Under the pieces are notes generated by a model, which was not told the DNA's origin, searched no databases, and saw nothing but the letters and a program-made list of their open reading frames with translations. Source: an uncultured Blautia sp. (GTDB taxonomy: Bacteria; Bacillota; Clostridia; Lachnospirales; Lachnospiraceae). Taken from it: DNA of 64,000 nucleotides. Location of the stretch: the NCBI RefSeq assembly GCF_947654165.1, contig NZ_CANTKB010000021.1, forward strand, positions 1-64,000, read 5' to 3'. Below, piece by piece: positions 1-9,411 of the stretch; positions within the stretch are counted from its first letter, which is position 1; every line of letters begins with the position of its first letter. Both the position numbers and the translations under genes were made by a program.

Positions 1-48
1 GCAGTAATGTATGGAGCTGACTGCTACTAATCGGTCGAGGGCTTGACC
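1..48 (+). rRNA. 23S ribosomal RNA, 3' end (partial)
   Basis: The window opens inside the last bases of a 23S rRNA. The run ending in ACTAATCGGTCGAGGGCTTG followed by ACC is the usual 3' terminus in clostridial 23S genes. The 3' boundary at about 48 is approximate. The gene body lies outside the window. tRNA genes follow directly and no 5S rRNA is recognisable downstream. Confidence 0.85.
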
Positions 49-153
49 AAAGGAATCGTAAGATTTCAGCGGCGAAGTTGGAAGGTTTGAGTTTTGTATA
101 TGTGGTTTTGAAGGTATAGTGATTAAGCTCCCACAAAGAGCTCTGAAGATAAC

Positions 154-225
154 GGCTCCTTGGTCAAGCGGTTAAGACATCGCCCTTTCACGGCGGTAAC
201 ACGGGTTCGATTCCCGTAGGAGTCA
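154..225 (+). tRNA. tRNA-Glu (anticodon TTC)
   Basis: A 72-nt cloverleaf. Acceptor arm GGCTCCT pairs with AGGAGTC, the anticodon loop is CTTTCAC (anticodon TTC), and the T arm carries GGTTCGATTCC. The CCA end is not encoded. It lies about 105 bp after the 23S end, consistent with a tRNA cluster trailing an rRNA operon. Confidence 0.97.
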
Positions 226-236
226 CTAAAAAATGC

Positions 237-266
237 TTGCATATATTCAATATATGCGAGTATAAT
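237..266 (+). promoter_or_regulatory. Possible sigma-A promoter between tRNA-Glu and tRNA-Cys
   Basis: TTGCAT at 237-242 and TATAAT at 261-266 are separated by 18 bp, and the predicted start falls a few bases before tRNA-Cys. The region is AT-rich, so chance matches are possible. It may give the tRNA-Cys/Asn pair its own promoter. Confidence 0.4.
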
Positions 267-277
267 ATATTATATAT

Positions 278-348
278 GGCGCCATAGCCAAGTGGTAAGG
301 CAAAGGTCTGCAACACCTCTATCACCAGTTCAAATCTGGTTGGCGCCT
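278..348 (+). tRNA. tRNA-Cys (anticodon GCA)
   Basis: A 71-nt cloverleaf. Acceptor GGCGCCA pairs with TGGCGCC, anticodon loop CTGCAAC gives GCA, and the T loop has GTTCAAAT. CCA is not encoded. Confidence 0.97.
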
Positions 349-357
349 CTTTATTAT

Positions 358-430
358 TCCTCCTTAGCTCAGTCGGTAGAGCATGCGGCTGTTAACCGCA
401 GTGTCGTTGGTTCGAGTCCAACAGGGGGAG
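358..430 (+). tRNA. tRNA-Asn (anticodon GTT)
   Basis: A 73-nt cloverleaf. Acceptor TCCTCCT pairs with AGGGGGA, including one U-G pair. Anticodon loop CTGTTAA gives GTT, and the T arm has GGTTCGAGTCC. It is followed by a T-run at 432-438 that may end the tRNA transcript. Confidence 0.97.
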
Positions 431-537
431 CTTTTTTTATTATAGCAAATAAAGGATAATTGAAAAATTCAGAAGTCATTATAGAGAAATTAGGGTTCTT
501 TGTAATGGCTTTTTTAGTATTTTGAGGAGAGAACGAT

Positions 538-1383
538 ATGCTAATAAAAATCAGGAACAGGTTAAAGGCATTAAAGATGGAAATAAGAGAACACAAGAGT
601 TCTTTTGCAGTGTATCTTACATTGCGTATTTTAGTGATTTTAATTATGGTGCTGCAGATTTTTAATAAAAACTATGAAAATGTGTTTTATTGTATTTTGA
701 CGCTGTTACTATTGACAGTACCAAGTTTTATTCAGATGGAATTTAAAATAGAGCTTCCCACTACCTTAGAGATCATTATACTTGTGTTTATTTTTGCCGC
801 AGAAATTTTAGGGGAAATCGGCTCTTATTATACAAAAATCAGCGGCTGGGATACTATTTTGCATACATTGAACGGCTTTTTAGCGGCCGCCATTGGATTT
901 TCTCTTGTTGATATCTTGAACAGAAATGAAAAGGTAAAATTTGAATTATCTCCTTTTTATATGGCATTTGTAGCATTTTGTTTTTCTATGACCATTGGTG
1001 TGATGTGGGAATTTTATGAATGTGTTATGGATGTAGCCGGTGGACTGGATATGCAGAAGGATACGATTGTGCATAGTATTTCTACTGTTATGCTGGATCC
1101 GACAGGAGGAAATCATGTGATCCATATTGATGAAATCCAGGATGTGGCAGTTAACGGAAAATCTTTGGGACTCGGCGGCTATTTGGATATCGGGCTTTTA
1201 GATACCATGAAGGATTTATTTGTAAATTTTATTGGTGCAGTCGTTTTTTCAGTAATTGGTTTTTTTTATGTGAAACAAAGAGGAAAGGGAAAATTTGCTA
1301 ACCGTTTTATACCGAGGATGAAGGAAGAGAAGGCAGATTTTCTGAAAATAGTAGAACAGGAAAATGAGAAACAGGATAAATAA
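538..1383 (+). CDS. Polytopic membrane protein, YjdF/DUF2238-like
   Basis: A 281-residue integral membrane protein of unknown function. Hydrophobic segments lie near residues 26-42, 48-64, 77-93, 110-127, 141-158 and 232-250. Between them are conserved-looking polar motifs, GWDTILHTLNGF (about 103-114), GVMWEFYE (about 159-166) and a QKDTIVHSI segment, which resemble the His/Asp/Glu pattern of the YjdF (DUF2238) family. The C-terminal tail is highly charged. The start ATG follows GAGGAGAG with normal spacing. The gene stands alone between the tRNA cluster and the mannosidase locus and is closed by a strong terminator whose stem contains the stop codon. Family assignment is moderate; no substrate can be inferred. 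Confidence 0.75.
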   Translation: MLIKIRNRLKALKMEIREHKSSFAVYLTLRILVILIMVLQIFNKNYENVFYCILTLLLLTVPSFIQMEFKIELPTTLEIIILVFIFAAEILGEIGSYYTKISGWDTILHTLNGFLAAAIGFSLVDILNRNEKVKFELSPFYMAFVAFCFSMTIGVMWEFYECVMDVAGGLDMQKDTIVHSISTVMLDPTGGNHVIHIDEIQDVAVNGKSLGLGGYLDIGLLDTMKDLFVNFIGAVVFSVIGFFYVKQRGKGKFANRFIPRMKEEKADFLKIVEQENEKQDK

Positions 1384-1418
1384 AACTCAAAAACAGGGTT
1401 TTATTTATCCTGTTTTTT
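1370..1418 (+). terminator. Rho-independent terminator
   Basis: A 17-bp inverted repeat (arms 1370-1386 and 1398-1414) with an 11-nt loop, followed by a T7 run. The TAA stop codon at 1381-1383 lies inside the 5' arm. Confidence 0.9.
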
Positions 1419-1521
1419 TAGTATTTCTATAGTTATTTCACTATTTTTTCTTATATCAGAATGTTAAAATAGCAAAAGATAATTTACCATACAGAGAATA
1501 TAGGATATGGAGGAAAAGTCT

Positions 1522-2802
1522 ATGAGCATACAACAGACTATGGATGATTTTTTGAATACTTTAAGGACACGGGCAAAGGATTGTCCGGAATTAATGGATT
1601 TGTTCGTAAATTGTTATACGAATACGCTGAATACTACAGTGAAGAGAATGGACAACAACATGACTCATGTCATCACTGGAGACATTCCTGCTATGTGGCT
1701 GAGAGATTCCGCAGCACAGTTAAGACCATATATTTTTCTGGCAAAGGAAAATGAAGAAATCAGAGAATTGATTGCCGGTCTGGTGAGCCGTCAGTTTATG
1801 TGCATCACTATTGACGAGTATGCCAATGCCTTTAATGAAGCTCCTAATGGGGCCTGCTGGGAAAAAGATGACCCAGATCAGAATCCATGGGTGTGGGAGC
1901 GGAAGTTTGAGGTGGATTCTCTTTGTTATCCTCTTCAGCTAGCTTATCTTTTATGGAAAAATACAGGCTGTGTCACTCAGTTTGAAGGTGCATTCCAGGA
2001 GGGCGTGAAGAAAATTCTGGAAGTATTTACAACAGAGCAATATCATGAAGAAAAGTCAGAGTATCGTTTTAACAGAAACAATGGATATTACCGGGATACA
2101 CTGTCTAGAGACGGAAAAGGTGCATTGGTGAAATCAGGCACAGGATTAATCTGGTCCGGATTCCGCCCAAGTGATGATGCCTGCACCTATGGGTATCTGA
2201 TTCCATCCAATATGTTTGCAGTGGTCGCTCTTGGCTATTTGGAAGAAATGGAAAGAGAGATTTTCCATAATGAGGAACTGGCAGAAAAAGCGAGAGCTTT
2301 AAAAGAAGAGGTCAAAGAAGCTATTGAGACCATAGGAAAAACTTTTACAGAAGAGTTTGGAATGGTGTATGCATATGAAACAGATGGTTTTGGTATGTAT
2401 AATCTCATGGATGATGCCAATGTTCCAAGTCTTCTGGCTATGAGTTATCTGGGGTATGAGGGAGACCGTGAAGTCAGTGCAAATACAAGACGGTTCCTTT
2501 TAAGCGAGGCAAATCCTTTCTATTTCAAAGGATGTAAGGCAGCCGGAATCGGAAGTCCGCATACACCATCCAATTATATCTGGCATATTGCCATGGCGGT
2601 TCAGGGATTGACAAGTACAAGTAAAGAAGAAAAACTGGAAATCCTGGAAAATATGGCTGCAACAACAGGTGGAAAAGGTGTTATGCATGAAGGATTTTGC
2701 TGTGAGGATGACAGTAAATTTACCAGGGCATGGTTTTCCTGGGCAAATGCTATGTACGCAGAATTATTTCTGGATTATATGGGATATACACTGGAAAAAT
2801 AA
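1522..2802 (+). CDS. Exo-alpha-1,6-mannosidase, GH125
   Basis: A 426-residue cytoplasmic protein with no signal peptide, of the family's usual length. GH125 enzymes remove non-reducing terminal alpha-1,6-mannose by inversion. Recognisable blocks are MWLRDSAAQLRPY (about 57-69), NEAPNG, FEVDSLCYPLQLAYL and GFRPSDDACTYGY. D218/D219 and E390 (in MHEGF) sit where the catalytic acid and base are found in characterised family members; that mapping is inference. The start was set at 1522 because GGAGG lies 8 bases upstream; the ATG at 1507 overlaps this ribosome-binding site. It precedes the GH38 gene, which has its own promoter. Together with GH38 and GH2 it points to breakdown of N-glycan core or yeast-type mannosides inside the cell. 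Confidence 0.93.
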   Translation: MSIQQTMDDFLNTLRTRAKDCPELMDLFVNCYTNTLNTTVKRMDNNMTHVITGDIPAMWLRDSAAQLRPYIFLAKENEEIRELIAGLVSRQFMCITIDEYANAFNEAPNGACWEKDDPDQNPWVWERKFEVDSLCYPLQLAYLLWKNTGCVTQFEGAFQEGVKKILEVFTTEQYHEEKSEYRFNRNNGYYRDTLSRDGKGALVKSGTGLIWSGFRPSDDACTYGYLIPSNMFAVVALGYLEEMEREIFHNEELAEKARALKEEVKEAIETIGKTFTEEFGMVYAYETDGFGMYNLMDDANVPSLLAMSYLGYEGDREVSANTRRFLLSEANPFYFKGCKAAGIGSPHTPSNYIWHIAMAVQGLTSTSKEEKLEILENMAATTGGKGVMHEGFCCEDDSKFTRAWFSWANAMYAELFLDYMGYTLEK

Positions 2803-2818
2803 CAGATTTTGCAGAGCA

Positions 2819-2881
2819 TAGAATTTGTACACTAAACATAGAAAAAGGAAAATTGAGATAAAATTGCAGATTAGGTACAAT
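2819..2881 (+). promoter_or_regulatory. GH38 promoter with upstream 13-mer shared with the permease operon
   Basis: A sigma-A-like promoter has TTGAGA (2853-2858), a 17-bp spacer and TACAAT (2876-2881). The 13-mer TAGAATTTGTACA (2819-2831) ends 21 bp before the -35. The same 13-mer occurs at 12092 with the identical 21-bp gap to the permease-operon promoter. It is a candidate binding site for the YesN-type regulator encoded at 7864; that link is inference. Confidence 0.6.
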
Positions 2882-2933
2882 AGAATTGTAAATATCAGCG
2901 GAAAAAATAAGAACAGGAGGTTCAAAAATCCAT

Positions 2934-5900
2934 ATGTTTTTAACAGATAGAAAATTAGACAGAAGAATCAGCGAAGTTAAGAACTACAGATACCGTAATG
3001 CCATTAACATGAAGGAATTTGTAGTATGTGAAGACGAGCAGGGCGTGGTAAATCCTGTTGTCCCGGTGAATTTTGACAACTGGGAGACAATTTCCGTAGG
3101 GGACTGCTGGTCAGGCCGTGACCGTTATCTGTGGATGCACAAGGAAGTTCATATTCCAGAAGAATGGAAAGGCCAGAGAGTTGTAGGTGTATTTGATTTC
3201 GGTAACACAGGAGCAGGAAACAATTCCGGCTTTGAAGCTATGTGCTACATCAACGAAAAACCTTATCAGGGCGTGGATGTTAACCACAAAGAAGTATTTT
3301 TCCCGGAAGAATTATACGGAACTACCTTTAGTCTTACTTTCCGTCTCTGGTCAGGTCTGGAAGGCGGCGGTGTTCCAAGACCACAGGAACACAAGATTGC
3401 ACAGGCAGATTTAGCTTGCCTGGATGAAAAAGCAGATGATTTTTATTACATGGGTACTTTGATTCTGGACACCATTAAGAATCTGGAAGATGGAAACCCT
3501 GTGAAATATGATTTGAGAATTGCCCTTGATACAGCATGCCACTGCATTGACTGGTCTTATCCGGGAAGTGAAAACTTCTATGAGAGCCTGCATCAGGCAG
3601 ATGATGTATTAAACACAAAAATCGACGGTATGGAGAAAAATTCTCTGGTAAGTGTACATTGTGTAGGACATACTCACATTGATATGGCATGGCTATGGAG
3701 ATTAAAACATACCCATGAGAAAGCATCACGTTCTTTCTCAACTGTACTGCGTATGATGGAAATGTTCCCAGAATATATTTTCCTTCAGACACAGCCTCAG
3801 TTATATGAGTATATCAAAGAAGATTTCCCGGAAATCTATGAAGAAATCAAAAAACGTGTAGCAGAAGGACGCTGGGAAGTAGACGGCGGTATGTGGGTAG
3901 AAGCAGACTGTAACCTGACAAGCGGTGAATCTCTGACCCGTCAGATCTTAATCGGAAGCAAGTTCATCAAAGATGAGTTTGGTAAAGATGTAGAATATTT
4001 ATGGCTGCCAGACGTATTCGGATACTCCTGGGCACTGCCTCAGATTCTTAAAAAATCAGGTATTGATATGTTCATGACTACCAAGATAAGCTGGAACCAG
4101 TTTAACCGTATGCCACACGATACCTTCCACTGGAAAGGTATGGATGGCAGCGAAGTGCTGACACACTTTATCACTACACCGGAACCTTGGAATGAGCCGG
4201 GCTCCTGGTTCTATACTTACAACGGACTTCTTACTGCAAAGACTGTAAAAGGTGTGTGGGATGCTTACAGTGAAAAAGAAATGAACAAAGACCTTCTGAT
4301 CTCCTTTGGATATGGAGACGGTGGCGGCGGTGTAAACCGTGACCTTCTGGAAGCAAGAAGACGTATCGACAAGATTCCGGGACTGCCTACACTGAAAACT
4401 TCCACAGCAGGAGAATATTTCAGAAATCTGAAAGAAACAGTGAAAGAAACAGATCAGTATGTACATACCTGGGATGGAGAGCTGTATCTGGAATACCACA
4501 GAGGTACTTACACCAGCCAGGGCTACAATAAACGTATGAACCGTAAAATGGAACTTCTCTACAGAAAAGCAGAGTGGATGACCGCTATGAATGCTGTTCT
4601 GGAACAGAACATGGACAAAGCAGAACAGGAAAAACTGACACAGGGATGGAAGATGATTCTTACCAATCAGTTCCACGATATTATTCCTGGTTCTTCTATT
4701 CATGAAGTGTACGAAGATTCCAGAAGAGATTACGAAAAAGTAAAACATATTGCAGAAGAAGTTACAGCAGATTATAAGGCAGCAGCTCTGGAAGAAAAAG
4801 AAGGAGCTTATACTGTTTACAATGCTTCTGGATGGAATCTGAACGAACTGGTGGCAGTTCCAGCAGAAAAAGCAGCAGTATATACCGATGCAGAAGGAAA
4901 TGTACTTCCATCTCAGAACGCAGAAGGCATTACCTATGTACAGGTTAATGATGTACCAGCTATGGGACATAAAGTTATTTTCGCACAGAAGGGCGAAAAT
5001 AAGGCAGAAAGCAGTGCGTTCACAGTAAACGGAAGAAATATTGAAACACCGTTTTACTCTATTTCTCTTAACAGCTATGGCCAGATTACCCGTCTGTATG
5101 ATAAGACAGAAGAAAGAGAAGTTCTGGCAGCAGGAGAGAGAGGAAACGTTCTTCAGATGTTTGAAGATAAGCCTCTGGATAATGATGCATGGGATATTGA
5201 CATTTTCTATCAGCAGAAAATGAGAGAAGTAACAGACCTGACAAGCTTTGAAGTAACACAGTGCGGACCTCTTCGTCTGGTGATTCATATGGAATGGAAA
5301 TATATGAACACTACCATTGCACAGGATATGATTCTGTACAGTGCTGACAGAAGAATCGACTTTAAGACAGATGTAGACTTCCAGGAAAGACAGCAGCTTT
5401 TGAAAGCAGCATTTACCGTAGATATCAGAAGCACTTTTGCAACTTATGATATTCAGTATGGTAATGTACGCCGTGCAAATCACTGGAATACCAGCTGGGA
5501 TCAGGCAAGATTTGAGTCTGTAGGCCATAGATATGCAGACTTGTCTGAGAGAAATTACGGTGTTGCCCTGATGAATGACTGCAAATATGGATATGACATT
5601 AAGGATAATCTGATGAGGATTTCACTCCTTCGTTCCGGCTTGCAGCCAGACCACATCCAGGATGTAGGAAGACATGAATTTACATATTCACTGCTTCCAC
5701 ATACAGGTGATTTCGTAGACGGACATGTAGTAGAAGAAGCATATGCATTGAACAATCCAATGGATGTATTCAAAGGTGCAGATAAATTTGAAAACGCAAG
5801 CTTCTTTACCGTAGATAATGCACAGGTAGAAATCGATGCTGTGAAGAAATCTGAAGACGGAAAATATCTGGTTGTCCGTTTCCACGATTTTGCAGGAGCA

Positions 5901-6050
5901 AAACAGAAAGTGACACTGACACCATCCTTTGCATATAAGGCATGGGCAGAAAGTGATTTAAGAGAACGTGCAATGGAAGACTTCCGTAAGGATGAGATTG
6001 TAATGGATTTACATCCATATGAGATCAAAACCATTATGTTTGAAATCTAA
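2934..6050 (+). CDS. Alpha-mannosidase, GH38
   Basis: A 1038-residue enzyme of typical GH38 length without a signal peptide. GH38 alpha-mannosidases are retaining, zinc-dependent enzymes that trim alpha-linked mannose. The sequence shows GHTHIDMAWLW with H248 and D250 as likely zinc ligands, and WLPDVFGYS with D360 as the likely nucleophile and third ligand. It also has the NQFHDIIPGSS block near 580 that carries a further conserved His, followed by the long beta-rich C-terminal half. AGGAGG lies 13 bases before ATG 2934, a long spacing, but no better in-frame start is present. It has its own promoter, follows the GH125 gene and is separated from the downstream two-component system by a hairpin. 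The substrate is probably imported manno-oligosaccharides. Confidence 0.96.
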   Translation: MFLTDRKLDRRISEVKNYRYRNAINMKEFVVCEDEQGVVNPVVPVNFDNWETISVGDCWSGRDRYLWMHKEVHIPEEWKGQRVVGVFDFGNTGAGNNSGFEAMCYINEKPYQGVDVNHKEVFFPEELYGTTFSLTFRLWSGLEGGGVPRPQEHKIAQADLACLDEKADDFYYMGTLILDTIKNLEDGNPVKYDLRIALDTACHCIDWSYPGSENFYESLHQADDVLNTKIDGMEKNSLVSVHCVGHTHIDMAWLWRLKHTHEKASRSFSTVLRMMEMFPEYIFLQTQPQLYEYIKEDFPEIYEEIKKRVAEGRWEVDGGMWVEADCNLTSGESLTRQILIGSKFIKDEFGKDVEYLWLPDVFGYSWALPQILKKSGIDMFMTTKISWNQFNRMPHDTFHWKGMDGSEVLTHFITTPEPWNEPGSWFYTYNGLLTAKTVKGVWDAYSEKEMNKDLLISFGYGDGGGGVNRDLLEARRRIDKIPGLPTLKTSTAGEYFRNLKETVKETDQYVHTWDGELYLEYHRGTYTSQGYNKRMNRKMELLYRKAEWMTAMNAVLEQNMDKAEQEKLTQGWKMILTNQFHDIIPGSSIHEVYEDSRRDYEKVKHIAEEVTADYKAAALEEKEGAYTVYNASGWNLNELVAVPAEKAAVYTDAEGNVLPSQNAEGITYVQVNDVPAMGHKVIFAQKGENKAESSAFTVNGRNIETPFYSISLNSYGQITRLYDKTEEREVLAAGERGNVLQMFEDKPLDNDAWDIDIFYQQKMREVTDLTSFEVTQCGPLRLVIHMEWKYMNTTIAQDMILYSADRRIDFKTDVDFQERQQLLKAAFTVDIRSTFATYDIQYGNVRRANHWNTSWDQARFESVGHRYADLSERNYGVALMNDCKYGYDIKDNLMRISLLRSGLQPDHIQDVGRHEFTYSLLPHTGDFVDGHVVEEAYALNNPMDVFKGADKFENASFFTVDNAQVEIDAVKKSEDGKYLVVRFHDFAGAKQKVTLTPSFAYKAWAESDLRERAMEDFRKDEIVMDLHPYEIKTIMFEI

Positions 6051-6062
6051 GAACAGAATAGA

Positions 6063-6100
6063 CACAGAAAGAGAGCGTAAACCACTGCTCTCTTTTTGTG
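6063..6100 (+). terminator. Terminator hairpin after the GH38 gene
   Basis: The arms CACAGAAAGAGAGC and GCTCTCTTTTTGTG pair around a 10-nt loop. The T-run lies in the 3' arm, so termination may be partial. Confidence 0.65.
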
Positions 6101-6163
6101 CTATAAATTCAGTGGACAGTATGATACACTGTAGTCAGGATAACCAAAGGAGTAGTAAAAAAT

Positions 6164-7867
6164 ATGGAAAAAAGGAAGCCAAAACAGCTTTATTCTAAAT
6201 TATTCTGGACATATACAGTGATTGTACTTTGTATTGTCTCAGCGCTTACTGTTTATTTTCTTACTGTCTCTCAAAAGCACATTTTGGACAGTAATATGGA
6301 AGAACTGGATCGTGTCAATACAGCCTGCATCAATTATATTGAAGAGACGGAAGAAATTGCAGATTACTTGTATAAAGACTTATACCGTTCTAAATCAAAA
6401 TTAGATGATTTACAGGCTTATCTTGGATTAGAACCAGAAGAATATCAAAGATATTATTTAGAGAGATATGCGGACACGAATGATTTAGTTTATGAGGGAA
6501 TTTTTAATTTTTTGACAGAAGCTTTTGAAGCTTACAGTGAGTTAGAAAAAGTAGAGCTTATCAGTTATAAGACTTTTAAGATGACAGAATGCCGCCCGGA
6601 TCAGACTATTTATCCGGGGAAGGATGGGAAAACCAGGCTTGCAATGCTGCAAAGCAGTAACTATGAGCAAAATGGCAAATTAGTGTACACGAAAGAAATA
6701 CGCAGAACAGACAACATGGAAAATGTGGGCTGCATGATTTTTACTTTTGAAGGAGAAAAACAATTTCAAAAGATTCAGGAAACCAATGAAATTACCCAGA
6801 CCGTTGTGTTATCTGAGTATGAGCAGCCGGTTTTTCAGGATATAAATGCAGAAAAATGGATAACCATGCTGGATCAAAATAAGTATTATCAGGAAAAATC
6901 CATGACGGATCAGTACACTGTTTATTCTTTCCAAAAAGAAGAAGATGCAGAACGTATTCACATGGGAACTTTTTTCACAATCATAGGAGCGGGTGTGGCG
7001 GCTGTTATTCTGGGAATTCTGCTGATTGAGTATTATGTACGCCGTCTTACCAGGCGTGTTGGCGGGATTCTGGAAGCCATGAATGAAGTAACTACAGGAA
7101 ATCTAAAGGTACGCTTAAATGTAGAACATACCACAGATGAACTGGATATGATTGCTGCTAATTTTAATAACATGTGTGAGGAACTGACACTTTATATCCA
7201 GAAAAGCTATCTTGCAGAGATTGAGAGAAAGAATGCACAGATGCAGGCTTTGCAGAGCCAGATTAATCCACACTTTTTATATAATACTCTGGAAGCTATC
7301 CGGATGAAAGCTATTTGCAACGGTGACAGAGAGGTAGGAAAAATGCTTTACAGCATGGTGGGATTGTTCAGAAGCCAGATAAAAGAAGCAGATGTTATCA
7401 CACTTGGGCAGGAGCTTGATTATTGTAAACAGTATCTGGAATTGTTTATGTTCCGTTATAAGGGAATTTTTGAGTATTTTTTAAACTGCGAGCCAGAACT
7501 TTTGTCTATACCGGTTATAAAATTTATTTTACAGCCCATTGTAGAAAACTATTTTATTCATGGAATTGACAGGGAAAGAAATGATAACCGTATTTGTATA
7601 TGGGCTGAGACGAAGGAACATACACTGTTTCTCCATGTGGAAGATAATGGGTATGGAATGAAGCAGGTGGATATTGAGAAAAAAAATCAGGAGCTCCAGA
7701 CAAATCTTCCTGAAAAAGAGGGAGAACACTCTATTGGAATTACGAATGTGAACAGAAGGATCAAAGCAGTTTATGGGGAGGAATATGGCATTTTTATGGA
7801 GACAGCAAAGCCAGCAGGACTGCATGTAATTATTACAATTAAGATAGAAGCAGGGGAAGAACAATGA
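6164..7867 (+). CDS. Sensor histidine kinase, YesM family
   Basis: A 567-residue membrane kinase. A transmembrane segment at about 16-38 and a second at about 268-290 bracket an extracytoplasmic sensor domain of about 230 residues. A HAMP linker follows (about 290-345). The phospho-acceptor motif QINPHFLYNTLEAIR has H370, and the C-terminal ATPase domain shows QPIVENYFIHGID (N box) and VEDNGYGM (G box). This is the YesM/LytS-like class that pairs with AraC-type regulators to sense extracellular sugars. AAAGGAG precedes the start. The stop overlaps the next gene's start (ATGA), so the pair is translationally coupled. Its position between mannosidases and the mannoside importer suggests it senses mannosides; that is inference. 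Confidence 0.95.
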   Translation: MEKRKPKQLYSKLFWTYTVIVLCIVSALTVYFLTVSQKHILDSNMEELDRVNTACINYIEETEEIADYLYKDLYRSKSKLDDLQAYLGLEPEEYQRYYLERYADTNDLVYEGIFNFLTEAFEAYSELEKVELISYKTFKMTECRPDQTIYPGKDGKTRLAMLQSSNYEQNGKLVYTKEIRRTDNMENVGCMIFTFEGEKQFQKIQETNEITQTVVLSEYEQPVFQDINAEKWITMLDQNKYYQEKSMTDQYTVYSFQKEEDAERIHMGTFFTIIGAGVAAVILGILLIEYYVRRLTRRVGGILEAMNEVTTGNLKVRLNVEHTTDELDMIAANFNNMCEELTLYIQKSYLAEIERKNAQMQALQSQINPHFLYNTLEAIRMKAICNGDREVGKMLYSMVGLFRSQIKEADVITLGQELDYCKQYLELFMFRYKGIFEYFLNCEPELLSIPVIKFILQPIVENYFIHGIDRERNDNRICIWAETKEHTLFLHVEDNGYGMKQVDIEKKNQELQTNLPEKEGEHSIGITNVNRRIKAVYGEEYGIFMETAKPAGLHVIITIKIEAGEEQ

Positions 7868-9390
7868 AAAAGGTTATGTTAGTAGAAGATGAAGATTTAA
7901 TTCTTCAGGGAATCAGATATATCATTGATTGGGAAGAGCTTTCCATGGAAGTGGTAGCAATGGCACATAATGGAAAAGAAGCTCTTGAACTGTTCAAGAA
8001 AAATCCGGCAGATATTGTGATAACAGATGTGGAAATGCCCTGTATGAATGGATTAGGACTTCTGAAAGAAATCAGAAAAGTTAATTCAAGAACCAGAGGA
8101 ATTATCTTATCAGGATATGATGAGTTTGAATATGCAAGAACAGCACTGCGTCTGGATGTAGAAGAATATATTTTAAAACCGATCAATGAGGATTTATTAA
8201 AAGAAGCCCTTATCAGAGCAAGCAGTCATCTTGATGAAATGGATAGGAAAAGAGCCGGGAATATGGAAGATAAGATTGGATGGATGCGGTTCTTAAAGGG
8301 AAAACTTGCCAGAGAAGAAGAGGCCAAGTTTTATCAGATGCTTCCGGTTATCGGAGAGAATGAGAAAGTTTATGCGGCTATTATGAAAATTGATACAGAT
8401 ACACTGGAAGAATCAGGAAGTATGATGGATATATTACTGGAATTGCAGAAATCCCATAAGAAAATCAAACCCATCTACCTGTCTCCAGATACTTTGTTTC
8501 TTCTTATGTATGTCCCGGTGAACATATCAGATCAGGAAGTTTTGGAGTATTACGGTGACTTCCAGGATGACCTGGAGAGTGGTTTTGGAATCATGAGCTT
8601 TTTCACCGTGAGCACAGCGATTAAGGAGTATGACAAACTGCCCCAGTGTTATAAGACGGCATCCAGACTACAGAGATACAGAATGCTGGAAGGTTATGGA
8701 AGCTGTATTAATGAGGCACATATTAAAGATAGAAAATCTAAGGATGTAGTAATTGATGAGACCATTTTAAGAAAAATGATTTTGAAAAAGGATAAAGAAG
8801 GTGCATTAAGCTATATCGAAGATTTGTTCATTAATAATTTGGAATCAGAAGTAGATGTGGAAGTGCTTTTTCAAATGAGCCTGAAAATTGCCATGATGCT
8901 TCAGGACATTAAGATGGAATATAAATTAATCCAGTCCGGGAATTTGAGGAATCTGTCAGAAATCATTGAGAAAATTTATCAGGCAGATGATCTTTTGGGC
9001 GTGAAGACAATCTTTATTTCTGAGATTGTGGAGATTATCCATTATCTTCATACAGAAGATTCCCAATATACACCAGTGGTGAAACAAATCATGGCAGAGG
9101 TACAGAAGAATTACAAAGAAGATATGAATCTGAAAACACTTTCTTATAAATATCATATGAATGCATCTTATCTGGGGCAGATTTTCCAGAAAGAAGCGGG
9201 ATGTTCTTTTGCTCAGTATTTAAGCAATACGAAAAATGCAATTGCAAAAGACTTGATTTTAAATACCAATATGAAAATTAATGATATCGCAAAAGAAGTG
9301 GGATATCCTGATACCAGCTATTTTTACCGGAAGTTTAAACAATGTTACGGTGTCTCTCCTGCTTCTTTAAGAACAATGAAGAAATATTAA
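7864..9390 (+). CDS. Response regulator, YesN/AraC family
   Basis: A 508-residue regulator. The receiver domain spans about 1-120, with the phospho-acceptor D55 in VITDVEMPCMNG and the conserved Lys in EEYILKPI. A middle region of about 280 residues, poorly conserved in the family, precedes an AraC-type double helix-turn-helix at about 405-508 (LKTLSYKYHMNASYLGQIFQ and IAKEVGYPDTSYFYRKFKQ). It overlaps the kinase gene by 4 bases. Its likely targets are the GH38 and permease promoters, which share a 13-mer at fixed spacing; target assignment is inference. Confidence 0.95.
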   Translation: MKKVMLVEDEDLILQGIRYIIDWEELSMEVVAMAHNGKEALELFKKNPADIVITDVEMPCMNGLGLLKEIRKVNSRTRGIILSGYDEFEYARTALRLDVEEYILKPINEDLLKEALIRASSHLDEMDRKRAGNMEDKIGWMRFLKGKLAREEEAKFYQMLPVIGENEKVYAAIMKIDTDTLEESGSMMDILLELQKSHKKIKPIYLSPDTLFLLMYVPVNISDQEVLEYYGDFQDDLESGFGIMSFFTVSTAIKEYDKLPQCYKTASRLQRYRMLEGYGSCINEAHIKDRKSKDVVIDETILRKMILKKDKEGALSYIEDLFINNLESEVDVEVLFQMSLKIAMMLQDIKMEYKLIQSGNLRNLSEIIEKIYQADDLLGVKTIFISEIVEIIHYLHTEDSQYTPVVKQIMAEVQKNYKEDMNLKTLSYKYHMNASYLGQIFQKEAGCSFAQYLSNTKNAIAKDLILNTNMKINDIAKEVGYPDTSYFYRKFKQCYGVSPASLRTMKKY

Positions 9391-9411
9391 GGGGATACGA
9401 AGAGGTTTTTC

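Noticed and set aside
369..596. Minus-strand frame over tRNA-Asn
   Set aside because: Overlaps a clear tRNA and the start of the membrane protein gene; no translation signals.
4056..5528. 490-codon open frame antisense to the GH38 gene
   Set aside because: It runs opposite a clear GH38 gene with intact catalytic motifs, has no ribosome-binding site and a Cys/Phe/Ile-rich composition typical of antisense shadows.
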